A DNA stretch of 64,000 nucleotides. Source: Billgrantia montanilacus. GTDB taxonomy: Bacteria > Pseudomonadota > Gammaproteobacteria > Pseudomonadales > Halomonadaceae. The translations under genes were made by a program, and so were the position numbers. The notes below the pieces were generated by a model, which worked only from the letters and a program-made list of their open reading frames with translations, had not been told where the DNA came from and made no database searches. Positions 45,179 through 53,637 of the stretch are shown here, piece by piece. The stretch covers positions 1 to 64,000 of the forward strand of contig NZ_QPII01000014.1 in the NCBI RefSeq assembly GCF_003336675.1, given 5' to 3'. Positions within the stretch are counted from its first letter, which is position 1, and each line of letters starts with the position of its first letter.

Positions 45179-45625
45179 GCGTTGAACCCGACGCTGAACC
45201 TTGAGCTAACTTGAGGAAATATCCGGCTGGCGCACTGAGCGCAGTGAAGGTTTGCTTCGGATGGGCTTCGGCGCCTTGAACCTGGAGGGCAGCCCGCTAC
45301 TCTTTTCCTCGATGGCCCTGAAATGGCGGGCGCCGCCGCAGGAACCCGGTCGATACGCATCCCAGGGCGCTCTGCCCCATTACCGTACCGGTCGGGCATT
45401 TCGGTGAGGTGTCGAGCGACCTTTGAGCATTGCGTCCATGCATCGTTAAATCAGCATACGTTTCTTCATCGAACCCTCGGCGGTCCCTGCGTTCTCATGG
45501 ATAGTCATTCACTGCGTTGACAGTTCCCCCGGCCGCTCCGCCGGAAGCTGACTAGGCTGATGAGTAACCCGGTGAGGTCATCGACTGTGGCGGTGGCCAT
45601 CAGGGTGGGCAAACAGGAGGCTTCG
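45179..45625. promoter_or_regulatory. Leader and promoter region of prkA-yeaH-spoVR
   Basis: About 450 bases with no convincing gene. It holds the second copy of the 20-bp element (45549-45568) and AACAGGAGG just before the prkA ATG. A TTGACA at 45517-45522 is 30 bases from the -10-like block, too far to pair with it for sigma-70. Confidence 0.55.
45549..45568 (+). promoter_or_regulatory. Shared 20-bp promoter-like element, copy 2
   Basis: TGACTAGGCTGATGAGTAAC, 18/20 identical to 30751-30770. Its TGnCTAGGCT resembles an RpoS extended -10; the prkA (yeaG) operon is RpoS-dependent in E. coli. Lies 58 bases before prkA. Confidence 0.6.
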
Positions 45626-47548
45626 ATGAGCATCTTCGATCATGTGCAGAACCGCTTCTCTCGTGTCCAGCAGGAAGAAATGTCCCTGCAGGAATACCTT
45701 GAGCTGTGTCGCGAAGACCCCATGGCCTATGCCAGCGCTGCCGAGCGCATGCTTCAGGCCATCGGTGAGCCCGAGGTGATCGACACTGCCAAGGATTCAA
45801 GGCTCTCGAGGATATTCTCCAACAAGGTGATTCGTCGCTATCCCGCCTTTGCCGAGTTCTACGGGATGGAAGAGGCCATCGAGCAGATCGTTGCCTACTT
45901 CCGCCATGCTGCCCAGGGGTTGGAGGAGCGCAAGCAGATCCTCTACCTGCTGGGGCCGGTGGGGGGCGGCAAGTCATCGCTTGCCGAGCGACTCAAGCTG
46001 CTGATGGAGCACATCCCCTTCTATGCCATCAAGGGCTCGCCGGTATACGAGTCGCCCTTGGGGTTGTTCTCGCCCGAGGAAGATGGCGAACTGCTCGAGA
46101 AGGAGTACGGCATTCCCCGGCGCTATGTGAAGAGCGTGATGTCGCCCTGGGCCTCCAAGCGGCTCAGGGAGTATGGCGGCGATATTTCGGAGTTCAAGGT
46201 GGTCAGGCTCTACCCGTCCCGCCTCAACCAGATCGCCATCTCCAAGACCGAGCCCGGCGACGAGAACAACCAGGACATCTCCTCCCTGGTGGGTAAGGTG
46301 GATATCCGCCAGCTCGAGCTCTACTCCCAGGATGACCCGGATGCCTACAGCTTTTCCGGCGGCCTGTGCAAGGCCAACCAGGGGCTGATGGAGTTCATCG
46401 AGATGTTCAAGGCACCGATCAAGGTGCTGCACCCGCTGCTGACTGCCACCCAGGAGGGTAACTACAACCCCACGGAGGGCATGGGGGCGATTCCCTTCGA
46501 AGGCATCGTGCTGGCCCACTCCAACGAAAGCGAGTGGCAGGCCTTCCGCAACAACCGCAACAACGAGGCTTTCCTCGACCGGGTCTACATCGTCAAGGTG
46601 CCCTACTGCCTCCGGGTCACCGAAGAGATCAACATCTACAAGAAACTGCTCGAGCATTCGTCGCTTGACCAGGCGCCCTGTGCACCCGACACCCTGCGCA
46701 TGCTGGCCCAGTTCTCGGTGCTCTCGCGGCTCAAGGAGCCGGAGAACTCCAGCATCTACTCCAAAATGCGGATCTATGATGGCGAGAACCTGAAGGACAC
46801 CGACCCCAAGGCAAAGTCGATCCAGGAGTACCGCGATGCGGCGGGTGTCGATGAGGGCATGGACGGATTGTCCACACGCTTCGCCTTCAAGATCCTCTCC
46901 AAGGTGTTCAACTTCGACAATCACGAGATTGCCGCCAACCCGGTACACCTGCTGTATGTACTCGAACAACGCCTGGAGCAGGAGCAACTGCCCAAGGAGA
47001 CCTTCGAGCGTTACCTGAGATTCATCAAGGAGTTCCTGGCGCCGCGCTACGTGGACTTCATCGGCAAGGAGATCCAGACCGCCTACCTGGAGTCTTACTC
47101 CGAATATGGTCAGAACATCTTCGACCGCTATGTGACCTATGCCGACTTCTGGATTCAGGACCAGGAGTATCGCGACCCTGAGACAGGGGAGCTGTTCAAT
47201 CGTCAGTCCCTCAACGAGGAGCTCGAGAAGATCGAAAAGCCGGCGGGTATCTCCAATCCCAAGGACTTCCGCCACGAGGTGGTCAACTTTGTGCTGCGGG
47301 CACGGGCCCAGAACAATGGCATGAACCCCAGCTGGCAGTCCTACGAGAAGCTCAGAGGGGTCATCGAGCACAAGATGTTCGCCAATACCGAAGAGCTGTT
47401 GCCGGTGATTTCCTTCAATGCCAAGGCATCCACGGCAGACCAGAAGAAACATGAAGACTTTGTGGAACGCATGAAGGATCGCGGTTATACCGAGAAGCAG
47501 GTGAGGCTGCTTTCAGAGTGGTATTTGCGCGTACGAAAATCGCAGTAA
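45626..47548 (+). CDS. prkA: PrkA-type serine protein kinase/AAA protein YeaG
   Basis: 640 residues (E. coli YeaG: 644) from ATG 45626, with AGGAGG upstream; an upstream in-frame ATG at 45560 coincides with the promoter element and gives no family-like sequence. AAA-type domain with Walker A GPVGGGKS at 110-117, followed by the PrkA C-terminal domain (FSRFL-type region around LRMLAQFSVLSRL and FVERMKDRGYTEKQVRLL). Linked to sustained nitrogen starvation and stress in enterobacteria. First gene of the conserved trio with yeaH (25 bases on) and spoVR. Confidence 0.95.
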   Translation: MSIFDHVQNRFSRVQQEEMSLQEYLELCREDPMAYASAAERMLQAIGEPEVIDTAKDSRLSRIFSNKVIRRYPAFAEFYGMEEAIEQIVAYFRHAAQGLEERKQILYLLGPVGGGKSSLAERLKLLMEHIPFYAIKGSPVYESPLGLFSPEEDGELLEKEYGIPRRYVKSVMSPWASKRLREYGGDISEFKVVRLYPSRLNQIAISKTEPGDENNQDISSLVGKVDIRQLELYSQDDPDAYSFSGGLCKANQGLMEFIEMFKAPIKVLHPLLTATQEGNYNPTEGMGAIPFEGIVLAHSNESEWQAFRNNRNNEAFLDRVYIVKVPYCLRVTEEINIYKKLLEHSSLDQAPCAPDTLRMLAQFSVLSRLKEPENSSIYSKMRIYDGENLKDTDPKAKSIQEYRDAAGVDEGMDGLSTRFAFKILSKVFNFDNHEIAANPVHLLYVLEQRLEQEQLPKETFERYLRFIKEFLAPRYVDFIGKEIQTAYLESYSEYGQNIFDRYVTYADFWIQDQEYRDPETGELFNRQSLNEELEKIEKPAGISNPKDFRHEVVNFVLRARAQNNGMNPSWQSYEKLRGVIEHKMFANTEELLPVISFNAKASTADQKKHEDFVERMKDRGYTEKQVRLLSEWYLRVRKSQ

Positions 47549-47572
47549 CCGGCGCTGGCCTGGGAGGTCACC

Positions 47573-48853
47573 ATGACCTATTTCATCGATCGACGCGCCA
47601 ATGCCAAGCATAAGAGTGCGGTCAATCGGCAGCGTTTTCTCGACCGCTACCGGACGCATATCAAGCGTTCGGTGGAGGAGGCGGTCAATCGCCGCTCGAT
47701 CACCGACATGGAGCGCGGTGAGAAGGTGTCGATTCCGGCCCGCGATATCTCCGAACCGGTTTTCCAGCACGGCCCGGGCGGCAAGCGGACCATCGTCAGC
47801 CCCGGCAACAAGGAGTTCGTCGAAGGCGACCGCCTGCGTCGTCCCGGTGGTGGCGGTGGTGGTGGGGCAGGTGAAGGGGGCGCCTCCAACCAGGGGGAGG
47901 GCATGGACGAATTTGCCTTCAGCCTGACCCGGGAGGAGTTCCTTGACTTCGTCTTCGATGGCCTGGAACTGCCCCACTTGGAACGCAAGGCACTGGTGGA
48001 CCTCGACGAGGTACGGCCGGTACGTGCCGGTGTCTCCCGCGACGGTGTGCCGGCCCGTATCAATATCGTGCGCTCCATGCGCGAGGCCTATGCTCGGCGG
48101 ATTGCCATGCGGGCTCCCATCCGCCGTGCGCTGCGCGAAGCCGTGGAGGCGCTTGAAGTCGAGGAGAGCAAGGATCCGGTACTGCGCAATCCGTCCCGCA
48201 TTGCCGAGCTTAAGGCCGAGATCGAGCGCCTCGAGAAGCGCCTCGAAGCGGTGCCGTTCATCGATACCTACGATCTGCGCTACAACAACCTGGTCAACCA
48301 GCCCCAGCCATCGAGCAAGGCGGTGATGTTCTGTGTCATGGATGTTTCGGGTTCCATGACCCAGGCTCACAAGGACATCGCGAAGCGATTCTTCCTGCTG
48401 TTGTACCTGTTTCTGGAGCGCAATTACGAGAAAGTAGAATTGGTCTTCGTCCGTCACCACACTGCCGCCAAGGAGGTCGACGAGGAGGAGTTCTTTTATT
48501 CGCGGGAGACCGGCGGCACCATCGTGTCGAGTGCCCTGACCCTGGTCGACGAGATCATCACCGACCGCTATCCACCGGGTCAGTGGAATCTCTATGTGGC
48601 CCAGGCCTCGGACGGCGACAACTGGGACGACGACTCCGTCACCTGTCGGGAGCAGCTGATGAAGTCCCTCATGCCACGGTTGCAGTACTACACCTACGTG
48701 GAAATCACGCCCCATGCCCACCAGGCGCTGTGGGAGGAGTACGAATCGGTGGCCGACGAGTTCCCCGACCGCTTTGCCATGCGGCAGATCGTCGAGGCCG
48801 GCGACATCTATCCGGTTTTCCGCGAGCTGTTCAAGCGCCGCGCCGCCCACTGA
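47573..48853 (+). CDS. yeaH: DUF444/YeaH protein with VWA-like domain
   Basis: 426 residues. Opens [23 protein letters not shown], shown here in part, the YeaH/YhbH family start. A Gly-rich stretch (about 85-105, [13 protein letters not shown]) separates the N-terminal part from a VWA-like C-terminal domain with [10 protein letters not shown] near 257. GGGAGG before the ATG. Acts with the PrkA kinase, which phosphorylates or partners it in the family; mechanism not settled. Ends 17 bases before the spoVR ATG. Confidence 0.94.
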   Translation: MTYFIDRRANAKHKSAVNRQRFLDRYRTHIKRSVEEAVNRRSITDMERGEKVSIPARDISEPVFQHGPGGKRTIVSPGNKEFVEGDRLRRPGGGGGGGAGEGGASNQGEGMDEFAFSLTREEFLDFVFDGLELPHLERKALVDLDEVRPVRAGVSRDGVPARINIVRSMREAYARRIAMRAPIRRALREAVEALEVEESKDPVLRNPSRIAELKAEIERLEKRLEAVPFIDTYDLRYNNLVNQPQPSSKAVMFCVMDVSGSMTQAHKDIAKRFFLLLYLFLERNYEKVELVFVRHHTAAKEVDEEEFFYSRETGGTIVSSALTLVDEIITDRYPPGQWNLYVAQASDGDNWDDDSVTCREQLMKSLMPRLQYYTYVEITPHAHQALWEEYESVADEFPDRFAMRQIVEAGDIYPVFRELFKRRAAH

Positions 48854-48870
48854 TGCGGACAGGAGGCACC

Positions 48871-50424
48871 ATGACCCGACGCAAGCCTATTGCTACCGGT
48901 TCCGACTGGAATTTCGAGGTATTGGAAGCCTATGAGCGGGAGCTGGCGTGTCTGGCCGATGAGTATCGGCTGGACACCTACCCCAATCAGATCGAGATCA
49001 TCACCACGGAACAGATGATGGATGCCTATGCCAGCGTGGGTATGCCGGTGGGCTATCATCACTGGTCGTTCGGCAAGCAGTTCCTGGCGGTGGAGCAGGC
49101 CTATCGGCGCGGTCAGATGGGGCTGGCCTATGAACTGGTGATCAACTCCGACCCTTGCATCGCCTATCTGATGGAGGAGAACACCCTGATGATGCAGGTG
49201 CTGGTCATGGCCCACGCCTGCTACGGCCACAACTCCTTCTTCAAGGGTAACTACCTGTTCCGGACCTGGACCGATGCCAGTTCGATCGTTGATTACCTGG
49301 TGTTCGCCCGGAAGTACGTGGCCGATTGCGAACAGCGTCACGGCGTCACTGCTGTGGAGCAGTTGCTGGATGCCTGCCATGCGCTGCAGAACTATGGCGT
49401 CGATCGCTACAAGCGCCCTTCACCGATCTCCGCCGAAGAGGAAGCCAGGCGCCAGACCGAACGCGAGGAGTATCTGCAGGCTCAGGTCAATATGCTCTGG
49501 CGTACTATTCCCGAACGCCCGGTGGGGGAGGCCCTGCCCGGCTCACTCGACGACGGCGAGGACCCTCTGGGTCTGCGAGGAGGGGGGCGCTATCCACCGG
49601 AACCGCAGGAGAACCTGCTCTATTTCATCGAGAAGAACGCGCCGCTCTTGGCCCCCTGGCAGCGCGAAATCGTGCGCATCGTGCGCAAGCTGGCCCAGTA
49701 CTTCTATCCCCAGCGACAGACCCAGGTAATGAATGAAGGCTGGGCATCGTTCTGGCACTACACCCTGATGCATCGCCTCTACGATGATGGGCTGGTCGAT
49801 GAAGGCCTGATACTGGAATTCCTGCAGTCCCACACAGCGGTGGTGAACCAGCCGGCGTTCGACAGTCCGTTCTACAGTGGCATCAATCCCTATGCGCTGG
49901 GCTTTGCCATGTTCAGTGACATCAAGCGCATGTGCGAAGCCCCCACCGAGGAGGACCGCGAGTGGTTTCCCGATACGGCGGGGGGGGATTGGCTGGAAGC
50001 CGTCCATTTCGCCATGCGCAACTTCAAGGACGAATCCTTTATCCAGCAGTTCTTGTCACCCAAGGTGATCCGTGACCTCAAGCTCTTCACCATTGTCGAT
50101 GACGACCAGGACGAAATGCTGGAAGTGACGGCGATACACGATGAGCGCGGCTATCGACGCGTCAGGGACGCCTTGGCCACCCAATATGCGCTCTCGGTTC
50201 GCGAGCCCAATATTCAGGTCCATGCTGCCGATATTCGCGGCGACCGATCGTTGACGCTCCATCATGTGCAGGATAGCCGTCGCCCGCTGGGGCGCAGCGT
50301 CTACCCGGTACTACGCCATCTGCATCAACTATGGGGCTTTCCCGTGCGGATGGAGTCCATCATGGATGACGACTCCTTGGGGCGGCGCATTCAGTGGCCG
50401 ATACCGGACGAGGAGACGAAGTGA
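48871..50424 (+). CDS. spoVR: SpoVR family protein (YcgB-like)
   Basis: 517 residues from ATG 48871 (AGGAGG four bases upstream; ATG 48853 in frame is a weaker option). Family blocks MPVGYHHWSFGKQF, YLMEENTLMMQVLVMAHACYGHNSFFK and NEGWASFWHYTLMH are all present. SpoVR is a Bacillus spore-cortex gene, but in proteobacteria it always travels with prkA and yeaH and is tied to stress. Third gene of the trio. A weak hairpin (ACAGGCG / CGCCTGT, 50490-50513) lies downstream. Confidence 0.94.
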   Translation: MTRRKPIATGSDWNFEVLEAYERELACLADEYRLDTYPNQIEIITTEQMMDAYASVGMPVGYHHWSFGKQFLAVEQAYRRGQMGLAYELVINSDPCIAYLMEENTLMMQVLVMAHACYGHNSFFKGNYLFRTWTDASSIVDYLVFARKYVADCEQRHGVTAVEQLLDACHALQNYGVDRYKRPSPISAEEEARRQTEREEYLQAQVNMLWRTIPERPVGEALPGSLDDGEDPLGLRGGGRYPPEPQENLLYFIEKNAPLLAPWQREIVRIVRKLAQYFYPQRQTQVMNEGWASFWHYTLMHRLYDDGLVDEGLILEFLQSHTAVVNQPAFDSPFYSGINPYALGFAMFSDIKRMCEAPTEEDREWFPDTAGGDWLEAVHFAMRNFKDESFIQQFLSPKVIRDLKLFTIVDDDQDEMLEVTAIHDERGYRRVRDALATQYALSVREPNIQVHAADIRGDRSLTLHHVQDSRRPLGRSVYPVLRHLHQLWGFPVRMESIMDDDSLGRRIQWPIPDEETK

Positions 50425-50553
50425 AGGAAAGGTCGCGGTGAAGGCGATGGCAATGGCAACGCTCAGGGAGTGGGGGGATGCGAACAAGAACAGGCGTCCG
50501 AACAGGCGCCTGTGTTGTCCAAACATCGAGTCGCTACACATCGAGCTGGCTGC

Positions 50554-50868
50554 TCAGCCCCGTGGTGCCCAGGATTGGCACCAGCCCTGGGGCTCGACAC
50601 TGTTCTGCGGAAACAGCTGGCAGCCCTCGGTATTCGGGTTGAAGAACATGCAGTTGTCGCAGCGCTCGCCTTCCTCGTAGGCAGGGTGATCGCTGGCTTG
50701 TTCGGCCACTTCGACGTAGTTCAGCGCCTGGGCCTGTTCGTTATTGGGGTCCAGCCGGGGCAGTGTCTGGGCAAAGGCCTGTTTTGACAGGATTCCGGCC
50801 CCCAAAGGCAGGGCGGCGACGCCGAGCAGGCTGTTGCGCATGAAGTCACGACGGCTCTGATTGGCCAT
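50554..50868 (-). CDS. High-potential iron-sulfur protein (HiPIP), Tat-exported
   Basis: 104 residues. Twin-arginine signal SRRDFMRNSLLG followed by a hydrophobic stretch and a cleavage site after AFA. Four cysteines C70, C73, C83 and C97 in the HiPIP spacing (C-x2-C-x9-C-x13-C) hold a [4Fe-4S] cluster. A periplasmic electron carrier that can feed oxidases, and the caa3 oxidase genes lie 2 kb away. Its own gene; converges with spoVR. Confidence 0.93.
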   Translation of the reverse strand: MANQSRRDFMRNSLLGVAALPLGAGILSKQAFAQTLPRLDPNNEQAQALNYVEVAEQASDHPAYEEGERCDNCMFFNPNTEGCQLFPQNSVEPQGWCQSWAPRG

Positions 50869-51058
50869 GGGGTTTCCTTTTCGTCACGGTCCTGAAGTAG
50901 CGGATCTGGCAATGCTATGCCGGTTTGCTGGCATCTCGCTGCCTTGACCCATGGGTGGGCGAATGGTCGTCCACTTAGGGTCCGACAGGATCGAGCTCGC
51001 CGAGTTCGCTATCATCATACAGTCAGGATGACTATCTTGAACCGACGGAGGGGACGCC

Positions 51059-51553
51059 ATGCCGATCTTTACCCGATTTGCTTCGCCCATGGGCGACATT
51101 CTGATTGAAGCCGACGAGCGGCAGGGGCTCATCCGCCTGGTCGTGGCGGCTGACGCCGAACCAGATCCGGTGGATGCGCACCGGGATGATGCGGCGCTGG
51201 CAGAAGCCCGCAAGCAGGTCGAAGGGTATCTGGCCGGCCGCCGGCGCAGCTTCAGTCTTTCCCTGGCGCCTGGCGGCAGCGATTTCCAGCGGGATGTCTG
51301 GTCGGCGCTGCTGCGCATTCCCTATGGTGAAACCCGCACCTATGGCGAGCTGGCAAATCGGCTTGGTCACGAGGGGGCGGCGCGGGCCGTATCGGCGGCG
51401 GCGCTTGCCAATCCCGTCCCTTTGCTTATCCCCTGCCACCGGGTCGTGGCAGCCGACGGCCTTGGCAGCTACAGCGGTGGACAGGCGCTCAAGGACTCGC
51501 TGTTATCCATGGAGTATTCGGCGATGGTGGAATCTCCCCCCCACTCTAGGTAG
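51059..51553 (+). CDS. ogt: Ogt-type methylated-DNA-protein cysteine methyltransferase
   Basis: 164 residues. C126 in IPCHRVVAADG is the alkyl-acceptor cysteine; the helix-turn-helix (YGETRTYGELANRLG) and the loop preceding it match the MGMT fold. Repairs O6-alkylguanine in a suicide reaction in the cytoplasm. It has the short Ogt/MGT length rather than the Ada fusion. Monocistronic apart from the downstream membrane protein 35 bases away. Confidence 0.93.
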   Translation: MPIFTRFASPMGDILIEADERQGLIRLVVAADAEPDPVDAHRDDAALAEARKQVEGYLAGRRRSFSLSLAPGGSDFQRDVWSALLRIPYGETRTYGELANRLGHEGAARAVSAAALANPVPLLIPCHRVVAADGLGSYSGGQALKDSLLSMEYSAMVESPPHSR

Positions 51554-51588
51554 GGTGAAGAGGGCACTGCAACTGCAAGGATGCTGTC

Positions 51589-52008
51589 ATGCCGTGGATC
51601 AAAATCTTGCATATCGCCACCCTGCTCTGCTGGTGTGGCTCACTACTTTACCTGCCCGCACTGCTGCTTGGCAGCGTCAAGCCGCGAGGGGCCTCGTCCT
51701 TCCATGTCCCTGCGCCGGTCATTCTGCGCTTCCTCTTCACCCATGTCGCAACGCCATTCGCCCTACTGGCGATCATGAGCGGAACGCTGCTGTTCATTGT
51801 CGGGCAGCTCACCGGAGGCTGGCTGGTACTCAAGCTGGCCGCCGTGACGGGCATGGTGTTCTGTCACGTCCTGTGCGGGGGATTGATCGTGCGTCTGGAA
51901 CAGGAGCGGCTGCGTGGCATGATCCCGGCAAGCGCGCTGGTGGCAGTCGTGGCGGCATCACTCATGCTTGCCGTGCTGGTGCTTGTTCTCAGCAAGCCAT
52001 TCGATTGA
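51589..52008 (+). CDS. CopD/HemJ-like four-helix membrane protein
   Basis: 139 residues with four transmembrane helices. His residues in KILHIATLLCWCG and GMVFCHVLCGG, together with HVATPF, resemble heme- or copper-handling proteins of the CopD/HemJ family. It precedes the caa3 oxidase genes, so a role in cofactor supply for the oxidase is plausible, but the family call is only moderate. Confidence 0.6.
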   Translation: MPWIKILHIATLLCWCGSLLYLPALLLGSVKPRGASSFHVPAPVILRFLFTHVATPFALLAIMSGTLLFIVGQLTGGWLVLKLAAVTGMVFCHVLCGGLIVRLEQERLRGMIPASALVAVVAASLMLAVLVLVLSKPFD

Positions 52009-52062
52009 AGCGCGACAAGGAGAGTCACGATGCGTCACTCCACCCGCCATTCACTGTTTGCG

Positions 52063-52527
52063 TCACTTGTCGTCGATTTCGACGCCCACCGCCTCGTCAT
52101 AGACAAGCATGCCGCCGAGGATGCCAGCCAGGGCGATCAGTGCCGTGGTAAGCAAGGTCAGCGCAACGGCCCAGGGCAGCAGGTCGACGGGGTCCTTGAA
52201 GCGCCACAGCCAGTTGAGCGATGCCAGCGACAGCAGCATCACCGCCAGGATGGCGTGGCACCAGCCGAGCACCATCTGGCGTATGCGCTTCACCGTGACA
52301 AGGTCGACCAGACCGGCAATGCTGGCGATCCAGCCGCCCAACGCTCCGACCCCGGCAAGCCACAGGCTGACGCGAGCCCAGAACAGGTCTGCGGTATAGA
52401 GGAAGGCAGCATCGCTGGCAACGAGCAGCATCAGGCAGGCGATGGGGAAGTGGATCATGACCGGGTGCAGGGGATGTCCCGCGATGGCGGCTCGGCTCTT
52501 GATCGAGCGATTCGGGTTGTCAGCCAT
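52063..52527 (-). CDS. DUF2231 membrane protein
   Basis: 154 residues from ATG 52527 with AAGGA upstream. GHPLHPVMIHFPIAC is the DUF2231 signature, followed by four membrane helices. Typical of proteins encoded beside cytochrome oxidase genes. Transcribed against the cox genes; its 5' end lies 97 bases from the likely coxB start, so the two share a short divergent control region. Confidence 0.88.
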   Translation of the reverse strand: MADNPNRSIKSRAAIAGHPLHPVMIHFPIACLMLLVASDAAFLYTADLFWARVSLWLAGVGALGGWIASIAGLVDLVTVKRIRQMVLGWCHAILAVMLLSLASLNWLWRFKDPVDLLPWAVALTLLTTALIALAGILGGMLVYDEAVGVEIDDK

Positions 52528-52623
52528 GTTCGCGTCCTTTGCGATCGTTTCAGTTCTCTCTCTGGCATTCAACGCCTTGGGCGACATCGGGTCAACCGTT
52601 CCCGTCGACCCTCATGGTGCGCC

Positions 52624-53637
52624 TTGCCGTTGCCGTTGCCGTTGCTGGTGCTGCTGGCCGGCTGTGCCGGTGAGATGTCGATCATGGACCCTGCCGGGCC
52701 GGCGGCAAGTCACCAGTTCTGGGTTTGGTGGACCATGCTGTTCGTCAGCGTGGTGGTTGCCCTCGCGGTTATTGCACTATGGCTATACACCTTCCGCCGC
52801 CGGGAGCAGCCGCAGCGAACGCCGCGACAGGAGCAGCGCATCATGCTGCGCTTGGTCCTGGGTGGTGGCATCCTGCTACCTGTGGTCAGCATTGTTGCAC
52901 TGCTCGTATTTGCCGCGCCGACGGGACGCGGCATGCTGCCCTTGCCGCTGCCGGAGCGTGAAGCCGAACGCATCGAGGTGGTCGGCCACCAGTGGTGGTG
53001 GGAGGTGCGCTATCCCGGAGAGAACGGTGAGCCCGATGTGGTCACCGCCAATCGGCTGATGATGCCGGCCGGCGAACCCGTCGATTTTCGCCTGACCAGC
53101 GCTGACGTCATCCACGCCTTCTGGATCCCGCGCCTTGGGGGCAAGCGGGATATGGTGCCGGGGCGCTATAGCACCATACGACTCGAAGCCGACGCCCCTG
53201 GCGTGTTCGGTGCCCAGTGTGCCGAATTCTGCGGCGCCCAGCACACCGGTATGCTGCTGCATGTCGAGGCGCTGGAACGCAACGAGTTCGATGCCTGGCT
53301 GGCTGATCGGCGTGTGCCGCCTGGGCCGATCGATGACGAAGACGCGGCGGTTCGCGCCTTTGGTGAGCACTGTGCGGCCTGTCATACGGTCGCAGGCTTC
53401 CCCGAAGCGCTCATCGACGATGAGGCGGCCCACGGCATTCAAGGCCCCGACCTGACCGACATCGGTTCCCGCCCCACCCTGGGGGCCGGTGTGATGCCCA
53501 TGGAGGAGGACGCCATCGCCTACTGGCTGCAGCACCACCAGACGCTCAAGCCTGGCAACCGGATGCCGCCCCATAACCACCTCGATGCCGAGACACTGCA
53601 GGACATCGGAGCCTGGCTGGAGACGATGGAACCATGA
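52624..53637 (+). CDS. coxB: caa3-type cytochrome c oxidase subunit II with fused cytochrome c
   Basis: About 337 residues, start uncertain. Lipobox LLVLLAGC, two helices (VWWTMLFVSVVVALAVIALW and LGGGILLPVVSIVALLVFA), CuA motif CAEFCGAQHTGM and a C-terminal cytochrome c domain with CAACH near residue 250 and a GNRMPPHNH end. The only in-frame start near the lipobox is TTG 52624, without a clear ribosome site; an ATG at 52613 is in another frame but would give a normal lipoprotein start if one base were shifted. Stop overlaps the next ATG by four bases. Accepts electrons from cytochrome c and passes them to subunit I. Confidence 0.85.
   Translation: MPLPLPLLVLLAGCAGEMSIMDPAGPAASHQFWVWWTMLFVSVVVALAVIALWLYTFRRREQPQRTPRQEQRIMLRLVLGGGILLPVVSIVALLVFAAPTGRGMLPLPLPEREAERIEVVGHQWWWEVRYPGENGEPDVVTANRLMMPAGEPVDFRLTSADVIHAFWIPRLGGKRDMVPGRYSTIRLEADAPGVFGAQCAEFCGAQHTGMLLHVEALERNEFDAWLADRRVPPGPIDDEDAAVRAFGEHCAACHTVAGFPEALIDDEAAHGIQGPDLTDIGSRPTLGAGVMPMEEDAIAYWLQHHQTLKPGNRMPPHNHLDAETLQDIGAWLETMEP

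Noticed and set aside
45560..45625. Upstream ATG as the prkA start
   Set aside because: It coincides with the promoter-like element, has no ribosome site, and adds residues unlike the family; ATG 45626 has AGGAGG.
45974..47452. 492-codon antisense frame inside prkA
   Set aside because: Shadow of a highly conserved gene; no ribosome site or family match.
47845..47890. Gly-codon-rich tract in yeaH as a tandem repeat element
   Set aside because: It is the in-frame Gly linker usual in the YeaH family.
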